Source: Rubrivivax sp.
GTDB taxonomy: Bacteria; Pseudomonadota; Gammaproteobacteria; Burkholderiales; Burkholderiaceae_C
Direction: 5' to 3'
DNA: 7,058 nucleotides
Assembly (NCBI GenBank): GCA_020851615.1
Contig: JADZCL010000183.1
Span: forward strand, 1 to 7,058
Both the position numbers and the translations under genes were made by a program. The notes under the pieces are model-generated. The model searched no databases, was not told the DNA's origin, and saw only the letters and a list, made by a program, of their open reading frames with translations. Positions 1 through 6,360 of this stretch are shown here, piece after piece (position 1 is the first letter of the stretch; each line of letters opens with the position of its first letter).

Positions 1-211
1 ATGGACTGACGCGCGGCACATCCAGCACCACGGCGGGCCGCCGTGGCCTGCATGATCCAGACTGCCGCGCCTAGGTTCAATGCGCTCACACGCACTCCGC
101 TGACGCAGCTGCGCTACCGCCAGCGCTGGCCATGCGGGGCTTGACAGACTCCCTTTCCGCCAGGATCCCCGTCCGATCTGCACTGATCTGATCGGCTCGG
201 AAGGCGCACAG
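1..211. other. Left-edge stretch with no recognised gene
   Basis: No convincing gene is visible. Two plus-strand frames are open from the window edge and stop at 53-55 (TGA) and 72-74 (TAG). Either could be the tail of a gene lying outside, but neither peptide is recognisable. A 30-codon ATG frame at 52-144 has no ribosome binding site. A perfect TTGACA hexamer lies at 141-146, but no acceptable -10 element follows at 16-18 bases. A 6-bp inverted repeat (CCGATC at 173-178, GATCGG at 190-195) precedes the terminator. The stretch most likely contains the 3' end and downstream region of a plus-strand transcript that ends at 236. Confidence 0.4.
25..51. repeat. Strong GC-rich hairpin (inverted repeat)
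   Basis: CCACGGCG at 28-35 and CGCCGTGG at 39-46 are perfect 8-bp arms around a 3-base spacer. Skipping two bases (47-48), the stem extends by GCA (25-27) with TGC (49-51). No T-run follows on either strand, so it is not a canonical intrinsic terminator. It could be a structured end of an upstream transcript or a protein-binding palindrome. Confidence 0.55.
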
Positions 212-236
212 AGCCCCGCATGTTGCGGGGCTTTTT
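212..236 (+). terminator. Rho-independent terminator, plus strand
   Basis: A 9-bp perfect stem pairs AGCCCCGCA (212-220) with TGCGGGGCT (224-232) around a 3-base loop, and a run of five T ends at 236. On the minus strand no T-run follows the stem, so it acts only on plus-strand transcription. It should end a transcript entering from the left and insulate the 438-1275 gene pair from it. Confidence 0.9.
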
Positions 237-437
237 GCTGCTGGGAGATCGATGCCGGACAGGCGGGCGACTGCGCGCTGGCACCCGCGTCGACTTCACG
301 GTGCGCCAGGCGCACGAGAGCCCGCATCACCCGGATGAACGCCGGCTGAACGAGTCCTTCAGCACCGGTTCATGGGGTTCGCCCCACAGTAGCGGCACAG
401 TCACTTCCGACTGAGTTCACAGGCATTGGAGACCAAG
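237..437. other. Leader region upstream of the secreted-protein gene
   Basis: This stretch separates the terminator from the gene at 438 and should carry that gene's promoter, but I see no good -35/-10 pair. A short hairpin, TGGGG (373-377), TTCG loop, CCCCA (382-386), would sit in the 5' leader if transcription starts upstream of it. A TGGCAC hexamer at 279-284 resembles a sigma-54 -24 element, but the -12 GC is absent. Nothing else was recognised. Confidence 0.35.
428..431 (+). promoter_or_regulatory. Ribosome binding site fixing the start at 438
   Basis: GGAG at 428-431 lies 6 bases before ATG 438. A TTG codon at 426 in the same frame would be a longer start, but it overlaps this site and has none of its own. 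Starting at 438 also puts a clean Lys-rich signal-peptide N-terminus first. Confidence 0.7.
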
Positions 438-752
438 ATGAAGTCAAGCAAAACGGCTGCGGCCATCGCCCTCGCGGCGGCTGTTCTGAGCACCTCGCTG
501 CTGGCTGGCAATGGCGGGCACTCGCATGACCCGTGCGGCGAGCGGGCCCTGCGCGCGCACGCCAGCGAGCTTGCCCGTGACGACTCGGGCATGCAGATCG
601 TCGCCAACGGCGCGATCGCTGGCGATGCCGGCCATGGCTGGCAGTACTTCTCGGCACCGGGCCAGACGCGTGCGGTCGTCATCAGCCCGCTGGGCGACTA
701 CTACTACAGCCACGGCAAGGGCCTGCGCTGGGTGGCCGCCGCCAAGGCCTGA
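438..752 (+). CDS. Small secreted protein of unknown function
   Basis: I do not recognise this 104-residue protein. Its N-terminus is a typical Sec signal peptide: basic MKSSK, a hydrophobic Ala/Leu core at about residues 6-22, and likely cleavage after SLLA (residue 23). The predicted mature protein of about 80 residues should be periplasmic or exported. It begins with a Gly/His-rich segment (GNGGHSH, 24-30) and has a single Cys at 33. That Cys lies beyond the cleavage site and lacks a lipobox, so it is probably not a lipoprotein. Near the C-terminus are an aromatic patch DYYYSHGKG (87-95) and a Trp. The start at ATG 438 is supported by GGAG 6 bases upstream. The next gene begins 4 bases after the stop, so the two are probably co-transcribed. 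The His residues and lone Cys could bind metal, but that is speculation. Confidence 0.75.
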   Translation: MKSSKTAAAIALAAAVLSTSLLAGNGGHSHDPCGERALRAHASELARDDSGMQIVANGAIAGDAGHGWQYFSAPGQTRAVVISPLGDYYYSHGKGLRWVAAAKA

Positions 753-756
753 TGAC

Positions 757-1275
757 ATGGGGCTGGAGCAGTCTGCGGTGCGAACGGCGGCGGTCTATGC
801 TCACGGCCCTGTCGTGACGAAGCCGGAGCCCAAGGTGCTGCAGGACCCCTCTGCGCGGTTGGATGTGGTCCCGCCTGCGGCGGCGCGCAGCCGGTTGACC
901 CGCATCGTGGCCGTGGTGGCGCTGCTGTTTGGCGTCGCCACGCTGCTGGCCGGTGGCCGCGTGCTGCTGGGTGCGGACCCGGGCTATCGGGTCTTCCAGC
1001 CCCTGCTCGTCTTCAACACGGCAATGGGCATCGCGTATCTGGGCGTGGGCGTGCTGATCGGGTATCGCAGCCGACTGGCCGTGGCGGGTGCGGGCCTGAT
1101 CGTGCTGGCCAACGCGGCGATGTTCATGTTCATCGCCTTCCTGTATCGGACCGATGACGTGGTTGCGCGCACCAGCGTGCTGGCGATGGCCTTTCGCACG
1201 GGGGTGTGGATCGTGCTGCTGCTGGCGCTGTTGTGGAGCCAGCGCCAGGCGCGGGCCGGGCGCGTCAACACCTGA
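757..1275 (+). CDS. Four-helix inner-membrane protein of unknown function
   Basis: This 172-residue protein has a polar N-terminal tail of about 46 residues and then four hydrophobic segments at roughly 48-70, 80-102, 107-129 and 141-160, ending in a short basic tail (SQRQARAGRVNT). The helix hairpins are compact. The second segment starts with a PLLVFNTAMG stretch (82-91) and the third ends in aromatics before the polar RTDD (131-134). The positive charge at the C-terminus suggests a cytoplasmic end. I recognise no transporter or enzyme motif. ATG 757 is chosen because it lies 4 bases after the preceding stop and has AAGG at 744-747. In-frame GTG codons at 778 and 814 are weaker alternatives that would remove only the polar tail. 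It is probably translated with the small secreted protein upstream, suggesting a joint envelope role, which is inference. Confidence 0.7.
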   Translation: MGLEQSAVRTAAVYAHGPVVTKPEPKVLQDPSARLDVVPPAAARSRLTRIVAVVALLFGVATLLAGGRVLLGADPGYRVFQPLLVFNTAMGIAYLGVGVLIGYRSRLAVAGAGLIVLANAAMFMFIAFLYRTDDVVARTSVLAMAFRTGVWIVLLLALLWSQRQARAGRVNT

Positions 1276-1316
1276 TCCACCGGCCCGCCTCGACCCACGC
1301 GTCGGTGCGGCTGTTC

Positions 1317-1337
1317 AGGCGCCCGCTGCCTGCGCCT
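1317..1337. repeat. Hairpin 1 at the convergent junction
   Basis: AGGCGC (1317-1322) pairs with GCGCCT (1332-1337) around a 9-base loop, just after the plus-strand membrane-protein gene. Only TT follows, so it is a weak intrinsic terminator at best. Its arms match those of the second hairpin at 1368-1392, so the two could pair with each other. Confidence 0.4.
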
Positions 1338-1367
1338 TCATCCGCTTGCGCAGTGTGGCCGCGTACG

Positions 1368-1392
1368 GAGGCGCTGCCCGCCACGGCGCCTC
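1368..1392. repeat. Hairpin 2 at the convergent junction
   Basis: GAGGCGC (1368-1374) and GCGCCTC (1386-1392) form a 7-bp perfect stem that a wobble pair and one more pair extend to about 9 bp around a 7-base loop. It lies about 15 bases past the stop of the minus-strand cytochrome gene. It may act as a bidirectional, U-poor terminator or RNA-end stabiliser between the two convergent transcripts. Confidence 0.45.
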
Positions 1393-1406
1393 AATGCGTG
1401 GATCAA

Positions 1407-3314
1407 TCAGCGCGCGCGTGCCACGTCCAGCGGACTCACGGTGGCGGCCCGGTGGCCAAAGGCCTGTCGGATGAAGCTGAGGACGGCGGCCGTCTGGGTG
1501 TCTGACAGTTCGGCCGGCGGCATGCCGTAGGGGCGTGGGTTGGCAGCAGTCGAGGCGGCGAAGCCGCCGTGCGCGAGGATCTGCACGAGATTGCGGATGC
1601 TTGCCTGGGTGACGCCGGGATTGCCGGCCAGCGGCGGATAGATGCCAGGCACGCCGGCGCCGTCGCGGCCGTGGCAGTCCGCGCAGCGATCGGCGTAGAG
1701 CGCTGCTCCCGTCCGCAGCAGCACGGGGTCGCCTGCTGGCGCCGCGCGCGTGGTTGCACGAGGGGTCAGGCTGTGCAGGTAGCGCGCGGCCAGTTCGAGG
1801 TCCTGGGCCTGCCAGTGCTGCGTGCTGTCGAGCACGACGCGTGCCATCGGCCCGCTGGCCACGCCGTGGGCGTTGCGGCCCTCGCGCAGCAGCGTGACGG
1901 TCTGCCGCGTATCGCCCGCGGGGCCGGGTGCGGGCTGCAGCGACGGTGCGTACCAAGGCTCGCTGGGCATCTCGGCGCCGCTCAGGCTCTCGGTCATGGC
2001 ACCGGTGGCATTGCGTGGTGCGTGGCATTCGCCGCAGTGGCCCAGGCCGCGCACCAGATACGCGCCGCGCGCGAGGCCGCCCGTCGGGGCCTGCGCCAGC
2101 GCGGCAGCCGGGCGGAAGTTCAAGCCCCGCCACAGCGCCAGGATGGTCGGCGTGCCATAGGGAAAGCGCAGCGTGTGCGCAGGCCGGGCGCGGGAGACCG
2201 GGGGCAGGCTGCGCAGGTAGGCAAAGAGGGCGTCGTTGTCGTCGCGGGCGACGTGGGTGAACGAGGTGTAGGGAAAGACGGGGACGAGGTCACGGCCGTC
2301 GCGCCCGCGGCCTTCGTGCATCGCGCGGTGGAAGTCCTCCGCACTCCAGCGCCCCAGGCCGGTGTCTGCATCGGGCGTCAGGTTGCCGGCGAAGACGTCA
2401 CCCCAGGGCGTGGTCAGGCGCACCGCCCCTGCAAGGGTCGGGCCGCCGGGGGCCGTGTGGCAGCCCGCGCAGTTGCCGACGCGGGCGAGGTAGGCGCCGC
2501 GCGCAACTTGGGCGGCAACCGCGGGCGCTGTGGACGTGCTGGCAGCGGCCACCTGGGGCGTGGCTTCGGGTTGGCCTGCGCACTCCAGCGGCCAGCGACC
2601 AGGCGGTGCTGCGGCAGCGGATGCGTCGTTGGGGACCGGCTGTACGGCGAGCCAGCGCGCGACGCGGCTGATGTCTGCGGCGGGCAGCCGCCTGGCCACG
2701 TCACCCATGCAGTCGGGCGTGCGGGCATGACGATGGCCGGTGCGCCAGGCGCCGATCTGGCCGATCAGGTAGTCCGCAGGCAGGCCAAGGAGGCCGGGCA
2801 CATGCGGAGCCACACCGGTGAGCCGCTGTCCGTGGCAGGCCTGACAGGCGGGTATGCGCCGTGCCGTGTCGCCCTGTTCCACCAGCTCACGCGCGCGCCT
2901 GGCGTCCGCCGCGGGGAGGGCCGCGCCGGTGGGCGGTGGATAGGGTAGCGAGAGGCTTGCGAAGTGCGTGGCCAACGCCGCGAGCATCTCGTCGTCCAGT
3001 GCCTGCAGCAGTGCGCCCATGGTCTGCTGGCGTCGGCGCCCGTCGCGGAACGCCTGCAATTGCGCCAGCAGATAGCCCGCCGGCTTGCCGGCCAGCCTTG
3101 GCACGTAGCCCTCGGCTTGCGCGCGCCCCTGCTCACCGTGGCAGCCGGTGCACGCCAAGGCACGCTGCGCCATGCTGTCGGGCACGCGGTGGGCCGTCGA
3201 GGCAACCGGCGCCTGCGCCCGGGCGGTGCGGATTGGAGCGGTGCAGAGCGCGGCAAGGAGCGCCGCGGCCAGCCATGCCCGTGCAAAGGTGTGCGTCCCG
3301 GCGCGATGGAGCAT
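1407..3314 (-). CDS. Pentaheme c-type cytochrome, cytochrome c4-like plus alcohol-dehydrogenase-type fusion
   Basis: This 635-residue periplasmic electron-transfer protein has a Sec signal peptide (hydrophobic 14-24, cleavage probably after ARA-Q near 33-34). Five CxxCH heme sites are visible: C55-H59, C157-H161, C282-H286, C427-H431 and C544-H548. Residues about 45-225 resemble diheme cytochrome c4, with RLAGKPAGYL and GLLGLPADYL spacers and likely Met ligands M99 and M203. An Ala/Pro-rich linker (about 228-268) follows. Residues about 269-635 resemble the triheme cytochrome subunit of membrane alcohol/aldehyde dehydrogenases (GAYLARVGNCAGCHTAPGG, NLTPD at 311-315, GAYLVRGLGHCGECH), with M490 and M598 as likely ligands of hemes 4 and 5. 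Heme 3 has PVFPY (345-349) where I recall PAMPY, so its sixth ligand is uncertain. The length is about the sum of the two families. ATG 3314 lies 15 bases after the amidase stop and has a weak ribosome site. No dehydrogenase partner is in the window. Confidence 0.9.
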   Translation of the reverse strand: MLHRAGTHTFARAWLAAALLAALCTAPIRTARAQAPVASTAHRVPDSMAQRALACTGCHGEQGRAQAEGYVPRLAGKPAGYLLAQLQAFRDGRRRQQTMGALLQALDDEMLAALATHFASLSLPYPPPTGAALPAADARRARELVEQGDTARRIPACQACHGQRLTGVAPHVPGLLGLPADYLIGQIGAWRTGHRHARTPDCMGDVARRLPAADISRVARWLAVQPVPNDASAAAAPPGRWPLECAGQPEATPQVAAASTSTAPAVAAQVARGAYLARVGNCAGCHTAPGGPTLAGAVRLTTPWGDVFAGNLTPDADTGLGRWSAEDFHRAMHEGRGRDGRDLVPVFPYTSFTHVARDDNDALFAYLRSLPPVSRARPAHTLRFPYGTPTILALWRGLNFRPAAALAQAPTGGLARGAYLVRGLGHCGECHAPRNATGAMTESLSGAEMPSEPWYAPSLQPAPGPAGDTRQTVTLLREGRNAHGVASGPMARVVLDSTQHWQAQDLELAARYLHSLTPRATTRAAPAGDPVLLRTGAALYADRCADCHGRDGAGVPGIYPPLAGNPGVTQASIRNLVQILAHGGFAASTAANPRPYGMPPAELSDTQTAAVLSFIRQAFGHRAATVSPLDVARAR

Positions 3315-3329
3315 GCGCGGGCGGGCGGC

Positions 3330-4736
3330 TCAATTCCAGCTCGGGCAGAGTGGCATCGGCGGCAGTGCCGCCTCCACTGCCATGCCCAGCGCAAGCAAGC
3401 GGCGATCGCTGCCCGCGGGGCCATCCAGTGCAAGACCGACTGGCAGGCCGTCGGCCAGACCGATCGGCAGCGACAGTCCGGGGATGCCGGCGTTGCTGCC
3501 TGGATCGGTGTTGCGGATGAAGGTGGCAAAGGTCGGGCAGGGACGGTGGTTGTGGATGAAGCTCTGGTCCTCACCGATGCGCGCGGCGCGGCTGGGCGTG
3601 GTCGGGAAGACGAGGGCGCCGATGTCGTGCTCGGCAAAGGCGCGCGCGTAGCTGTCCTGCAATTGCCTGCGGGTCTGCAAGGCCTGTGCGTAGGCGGTCT
3701 CGCTCACCGCCGGGCCCTGCAGCAGCGCTTGGACGAGCGGCCGCACATCGGCGCTGGCGATGCCGGCGACGAGTTGCGGGAAGTCGACGCCGCATGCGCG
3801 CTCGGCGAGATAGCTGCGCATGTCGCGCAGGAATTCGTGCTGCACGATGACGAAGCCGATCTCCTCGCTCCACGGGGCCACCTCGGGCAGCTTCACGTCG
3901 ACCAGATCGACGCCGGCTGCACGCAGTGTCTGCAGCGCGGCATTGGCAAGGCGGGCCACACCGGCGTCCAGATCGTCCCAGAAGGGGCTGTGCGGCACAC
4001 CCAGACGCAAGCCGCGCAGCGCGACGGTGGACATCGGCATCTCCTCGCCGCTGAGCACCGTGTCCAGCAGCGCCAGGTCGGCCACGCTGCGTGCCAGCGG
4101 CCCCGGCGTGTCGCGCGTCAGCGCGATCGGGGCCACACCGCTGCGGCTGACGCGGCCCACCGTGGGGCGCAGTCCGGCAACGCCGCACAGCGCGGCCGGG
4201 ATGCGCACCGAGCCGCCGGTGTCGGTGCCGATGGATGCGGGCACCAGGCGTGCTGCCACTGCCGCCCCCGAGCCGCCGCTGCTGCCGCCGGGGATGCGCG
4301 CGTGATCCCACGGATTGCGCACCGCGCCCGTGACGGCGTTGTGGTTGGTGATGCCCAGCGCCAGCTCGTGCATGCCGAGCTTGCCCGCGATGAGTGCCCC
4401 GGCCGCCCGCAGTCGCTGCACCACCACGGCGTCGCGCGTGGCGAGTTGGCCATGCAGCGCCCCCGTGCCATCGCCGCAGGGCAGGCCGACGGACTCGATG
4501 TTGTCCTTCAGCGCGACCGGAATGCCAAGCAGGGGCAGGCGTTGGCCGCTGGCACGACGGGCGTCGGCTGCAGCGGCCTGGCGGCGCAGCCCGGCGGCGT
4601 CGAAGGCCGTGTAGCAGTTGAGCGTGGCGGCGGCAGTCGTCCGTGCGATCCACTGCTCGACGAGATCGACGCTGCGGGCTTGGCCGGCGTCGAGTGCGGC
4701 GCCGATTTCGGTGACGGTGCAGTCGATGAGCTTCAT
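3330..4736 (-). CDS. Amidase-signature family hydrolase
   Basis: This 468-residue cytoplasmic enzyme hydrolyses a carboxamide to the acid and ammonia (or an amine). The Lys-cis-Ser-Ser triad is plain: K77 in ALKDNI, S152 in the GGSSGGS loop (150-156) and nucleophile S176 in DTGGSVRIPA. The 75- and 24-residue spacings match those I recall for fatty acid amide hydrolase. Residues about 117-133 (AGKLGMHELALGITNHN) resemble the indoleacetamide/mandelamide hydrolase branch, so those substrates are the first guess, but specificity cannot be read from sequence. No signal peptide is present. The frame stays open upstream to an ATG at 4970, but that extension overlaps crcB and is not amidase-like, so ATG 4736 with MKLIDCTVTEIG is chosen. 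It lies 41 bases after crcB and 15 before the cytochrome, within one apparent operon. GatA is less likely, as no gatB or gatC is nearby. Confidence 0.9.
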   Translation of the reverse strand: MKLIDCTVTEIGAALDAGQARSVDLVEQWIARTTAAATLNCYTAFDAAGLRRQAAAADARRASGQRLPLLGIPVALKDNIESVGLPCGDGTGALHGQLATRDAVVVQRLRAAGALIAGKLGMHELALGITNHNAVTGAVRNPWDHARIPGGSSGGSGAAVAARLVPASIGTDTGGSVRIPAALCGVAGLRPTVGRVSRSGVAPIALTRDTPGPLARSVADLALLDTVLSGEEMPMSTVALRGLRLGVPHSPFWDDLDAGVARLANAALQTLRAAGVDLVDVKLPEVAPWSEEIGFVIVQHEFLRDMRSYLAERACGVDFPQLVAGIASADVRPLVQALLQGPAVSETAYAQALQTRRQLQDSYARAFAEHDIGALVFPTTPSRAARIGEDQSFIHNHRPCPTFATFIRNTDPGSNAGIPGLSLPIGLADGLPVGLALDGPAGSDRRLLALGMAVEAALPPMPLCPSWN

Positions 4737-4777
4737 GGGGTGGCCCGCAGGGTGGTGGTTTGAGGCAGGTGCGGTGC

Positions 4778-5170
4778 TCAGGCGCGCCACAGCCGCGCAG
4801 CGGTCAACATGCCGGCCCACGTCGCCAGCAGCGAGCCCGCCAGGTGCGCAGCCATCGCCACCAGCGCCCAGAAGGTGCGGCCGGCCTGCAACAGATGCAT
4901 CACTTCGGCCGAGAAGGTCGAGAAGGTCGTCAGGCCGCCAAGAAAGCCGGTGATCACCAACAAGCGCCACTCCGGCGGCAACTGCCCGTGCTGGGTGAAG
5001 AACACCACCGCCACGCCCACCAGGTAGCCGCCCAGCAGGTTGGCCACCAGCGTGCCCGGTGGCAGGGTCGGTGAGAGGGCGTTGAGCAGGCTCCCCAGGC
5101 CGTAGCGCAACAGCGCACCCAGGGCGCCGCCGATGCCCACGGCCGCAACGGCGCCCAGTGGCAGGTTCAT
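4778..5170 (-). CDS. crcB: Fluoride ion exporter CrcB/FluC
   Basis: This 130-residue inner-membrane protein belongs to the Fluc family of fluoride channels, which as dimers let toxic F- leave the cell. Four hydrophobic helices are seen at about 5-25, 38-58, 68-90 and 97-125. Family hallmarks are present: [10 protein letters not shown] (14-23), [14 protein letters not shown] (39-52) with the conserved pore Asn at 44, and [12 protein letters not shown] (75-86) with the two pore phenylalanines F83 and F86. These fall one residue from the numbering I recall for the Bordetella Fluc (N43, F82, F85). The length is normal. ATG 5170 overlaps the M20 stop as ATGA, so translation is probably coupled; a longer frame to 5209 would lie inside the M20 gene and lacks family similarity. 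No fluoride riboswitch is visible in the operon leader, so its expression appears tied to the hydrolase operon. Confidence 0.95.
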   Translation of the reverse strand: MNLPLGAVAAVGIGGALGALLRYGLGSLLNALSPTLPPGTLVANLLGGYLVGVAVVFFTQHGQLPPEWRLLVITGFLGGLTTFSTFSAEVMHLLQAGRTFWALVAMAAHLAGSLLATWAGMLTAARLWRA

Positions 5171-6360
5171 GCGCCGGTGGCCAGGTAGGCCTCGGTCAGG
5201 CGGACCCAATAGCTGGCGCCGGTGGGGAGCACGGCGTCGTTGAAGTCGTAGCCTGGGTTGTGCACCATGCAGCCGCCCTCGCTGCCTTCGCCGTTGCCGA
5301 TGAAGACGTAGCAGCCCGGCACCTGCTCGAGGAAGAAGGCGAAGTCCTCGCTGCCGGTGACCGGCTCGGTGATCGGCAGCACGCCGTCTGCGCCCAGCCA
5401 GTCGCGCACGACCTGCTTGCAGAACTCGGTCTGCTGCGGGTCGTTGTGCAGCACCGGGTAACGGCGCTGGTAGTCGACCTCGGCGCGCGCGCCGAAGACG
5501 GCCGCCTGGGCGTGGGCGATCTCCGTGATGCGTTGCTGCAGCAGGTCGCGCACGTCGGGGCGGAAGGCGCGCACCGACAGACGCAGCTCGGCGGTTTCCG
5601 GAATCACGTTGGGCGCCTCGCCCGCATGGAAGGCGCCGACGGTGACGATGCCCATTTCCAGCGGCGGCACGTTGCGGCTGACCACGCTCTGCAGCGCCAT
5701 CACGATCGCCGAGGCCGCCACCACCGGGTCGACTGCGGCCTGCGGCATCGCCCCGTGGCCGCCCTTGCCGTGCACGGTGATGATGACGGTGTCCGAACTC
5801 GACATCGCAAAGCCCGGCACGGCCACGAACTTGCCCGCCGGCCGGCCGGGCATGTTGTGCATGCCGAACATCGCTTCGCAGGGAAAGAGCTCGAGGAAGC
5901 CGTCCTCGAGCATCTTGCGTGCGCCGGCCTGACCCTCTTCGGCCGGCTGGAAGACCAGGTGCACGATGCCGTCGAAGTTGCGCGTGGCGGCCAGGTGGCG
6001 TGCCGCAGCCAGCAGCATGGCGGTGTGTCCGTCGTGGCCGCAGGCGTGCATCTTCCCGAACACCTTGCTGGCCCAGGGCTTGCCGCTGGTTTCGGCAATC
6101 GGCAGCGCATCCATGTCGGCGCGCAGCCCGATGCGGCGGGTCGATGTGCCGGCCCTCAGTGTGCCCACGACCCCCGTGCCGCCCAGGCCGCGGTGCACGT
6201 CGTAGCCCCAGCGCTGCAGCCGCTGGGCCACCAGCTCGGCGGTGGCGTGTTCCTCGTATGCGAGCTCGGGGTTGCCGTGGATCTGGCGCCGGATGGCAAC
6301 CATCTCATCGGCGTGGGCGCGAATGTCTTCCAGCGCGGGCAGCGGGAGGGGGGCGTTCAT
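5167..6360 (-). CDS. M20 family metallo-amidohydrolase (hippurate / auxin-conjugate hydrolase-like)
   Basis: This 397-residue cytoplasmic enzyme belongs to the M20D amidohydrolase group, which cleaves N-acyl amino acids (hippurate, N-acetyl amino acids, indoleacetyl-amino acids) with a two-metal centre. Motifs in order: [15 protein letters not shown] (23-37), RADMDALPI (80-88), [13 protein letters not shown] (105-117), FQPAEEG (137-143), GMHN (166-169), the dimerisation-domain [11 protein letters not shown] (196-206), GSEDFAFF (336-343) and the C-terminal HNPGYDFND (367-375). Likely metal ligands are C107, H109, E142, H168 and H367, with E141 as general base. All are present, so it should be active. 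There is no signal peptide. ATG 6360 has GGAG at 6371-6374, 10 bases upstream. It is the first gene of the minus-strand operon, and its stop overlaps the crcB start. Exact substrate cannot be assigned, so no gene symbol is given. Confidence 0.93.
   Translation of the reverse strand: MNAPLPLPALEDIRAHADEMVAIRRQIHGNPELAYEEHATAELVAQRLQRWGYDVHRGLGGTGVVGTLRAGTSTRRIGLRADMDALPIAETSGKPWASKVFGKMHACGHDGHTAMLLAAARHLAATRNFDGIVHLVFQPAEEGQAGARKMLEDGFLELFPCEAMFGMHNMPGRPAGKFVAVPGFAMSSSDTVIITVHGKGGHGAMPQAAVDPVVAASAIVMALQSVVSRNVPPLEMGIVTVGAFHAGEAPNVIPETAELRLSVRAFRPDVRDLLQQRITEIAHAQAAVFGARAEVDYQRRYPVLHNDPQQTEFCKQVVRDWLGADGVLPITEPVTGSEDFAFFLEQVPGCYVFIGNGEGSEGGCMVHNPGYDFNDAVLPTGASYWVRLTEAYLATGA

Noticed and set aside
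62..90. GGTTCAA resembling a tRNA T-loop
   Set aside because: No matching T-stem, anticodon arm or acceptor stem can be assembled around it.
52..144. 30-codon ATG frame near the left edge
   Set aside because: No ribosome binding site, no recognisable features, and a short open frame is expected by chance.
279..294. TGGCAC as a sigma-54 promoter -24 element
   Set aside because: The required GC at -12 is absent at the correct spacing.
511..756. Upstream extension of the four-helix membrane protein to 511
   Set aside because: It overlaps the secreted-protein gene in another frame and is Arg/Ser/Thr-rich shadow sequence; ATG 757 follows the preceding stop directly.
1569..4763. Two long plus-strand open frames (1569-2948 and 2964-4763) opposite the cytochrome and amidase
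   Set aside because: They are antisense to genes with clear catalytic and heme motifs, their Arg/Ala/Gly/His-rich translations resemble no family, and long shadow frames are expected in GC-rich coding DNA.
4737..4970. N-terminal extension of the amidase to an ATG at 4970
   Set aside because: It lies inside crcB in another frame, its sequence is not amidase-like, and family homology begins at MKLIDCTVTEIG (4736).
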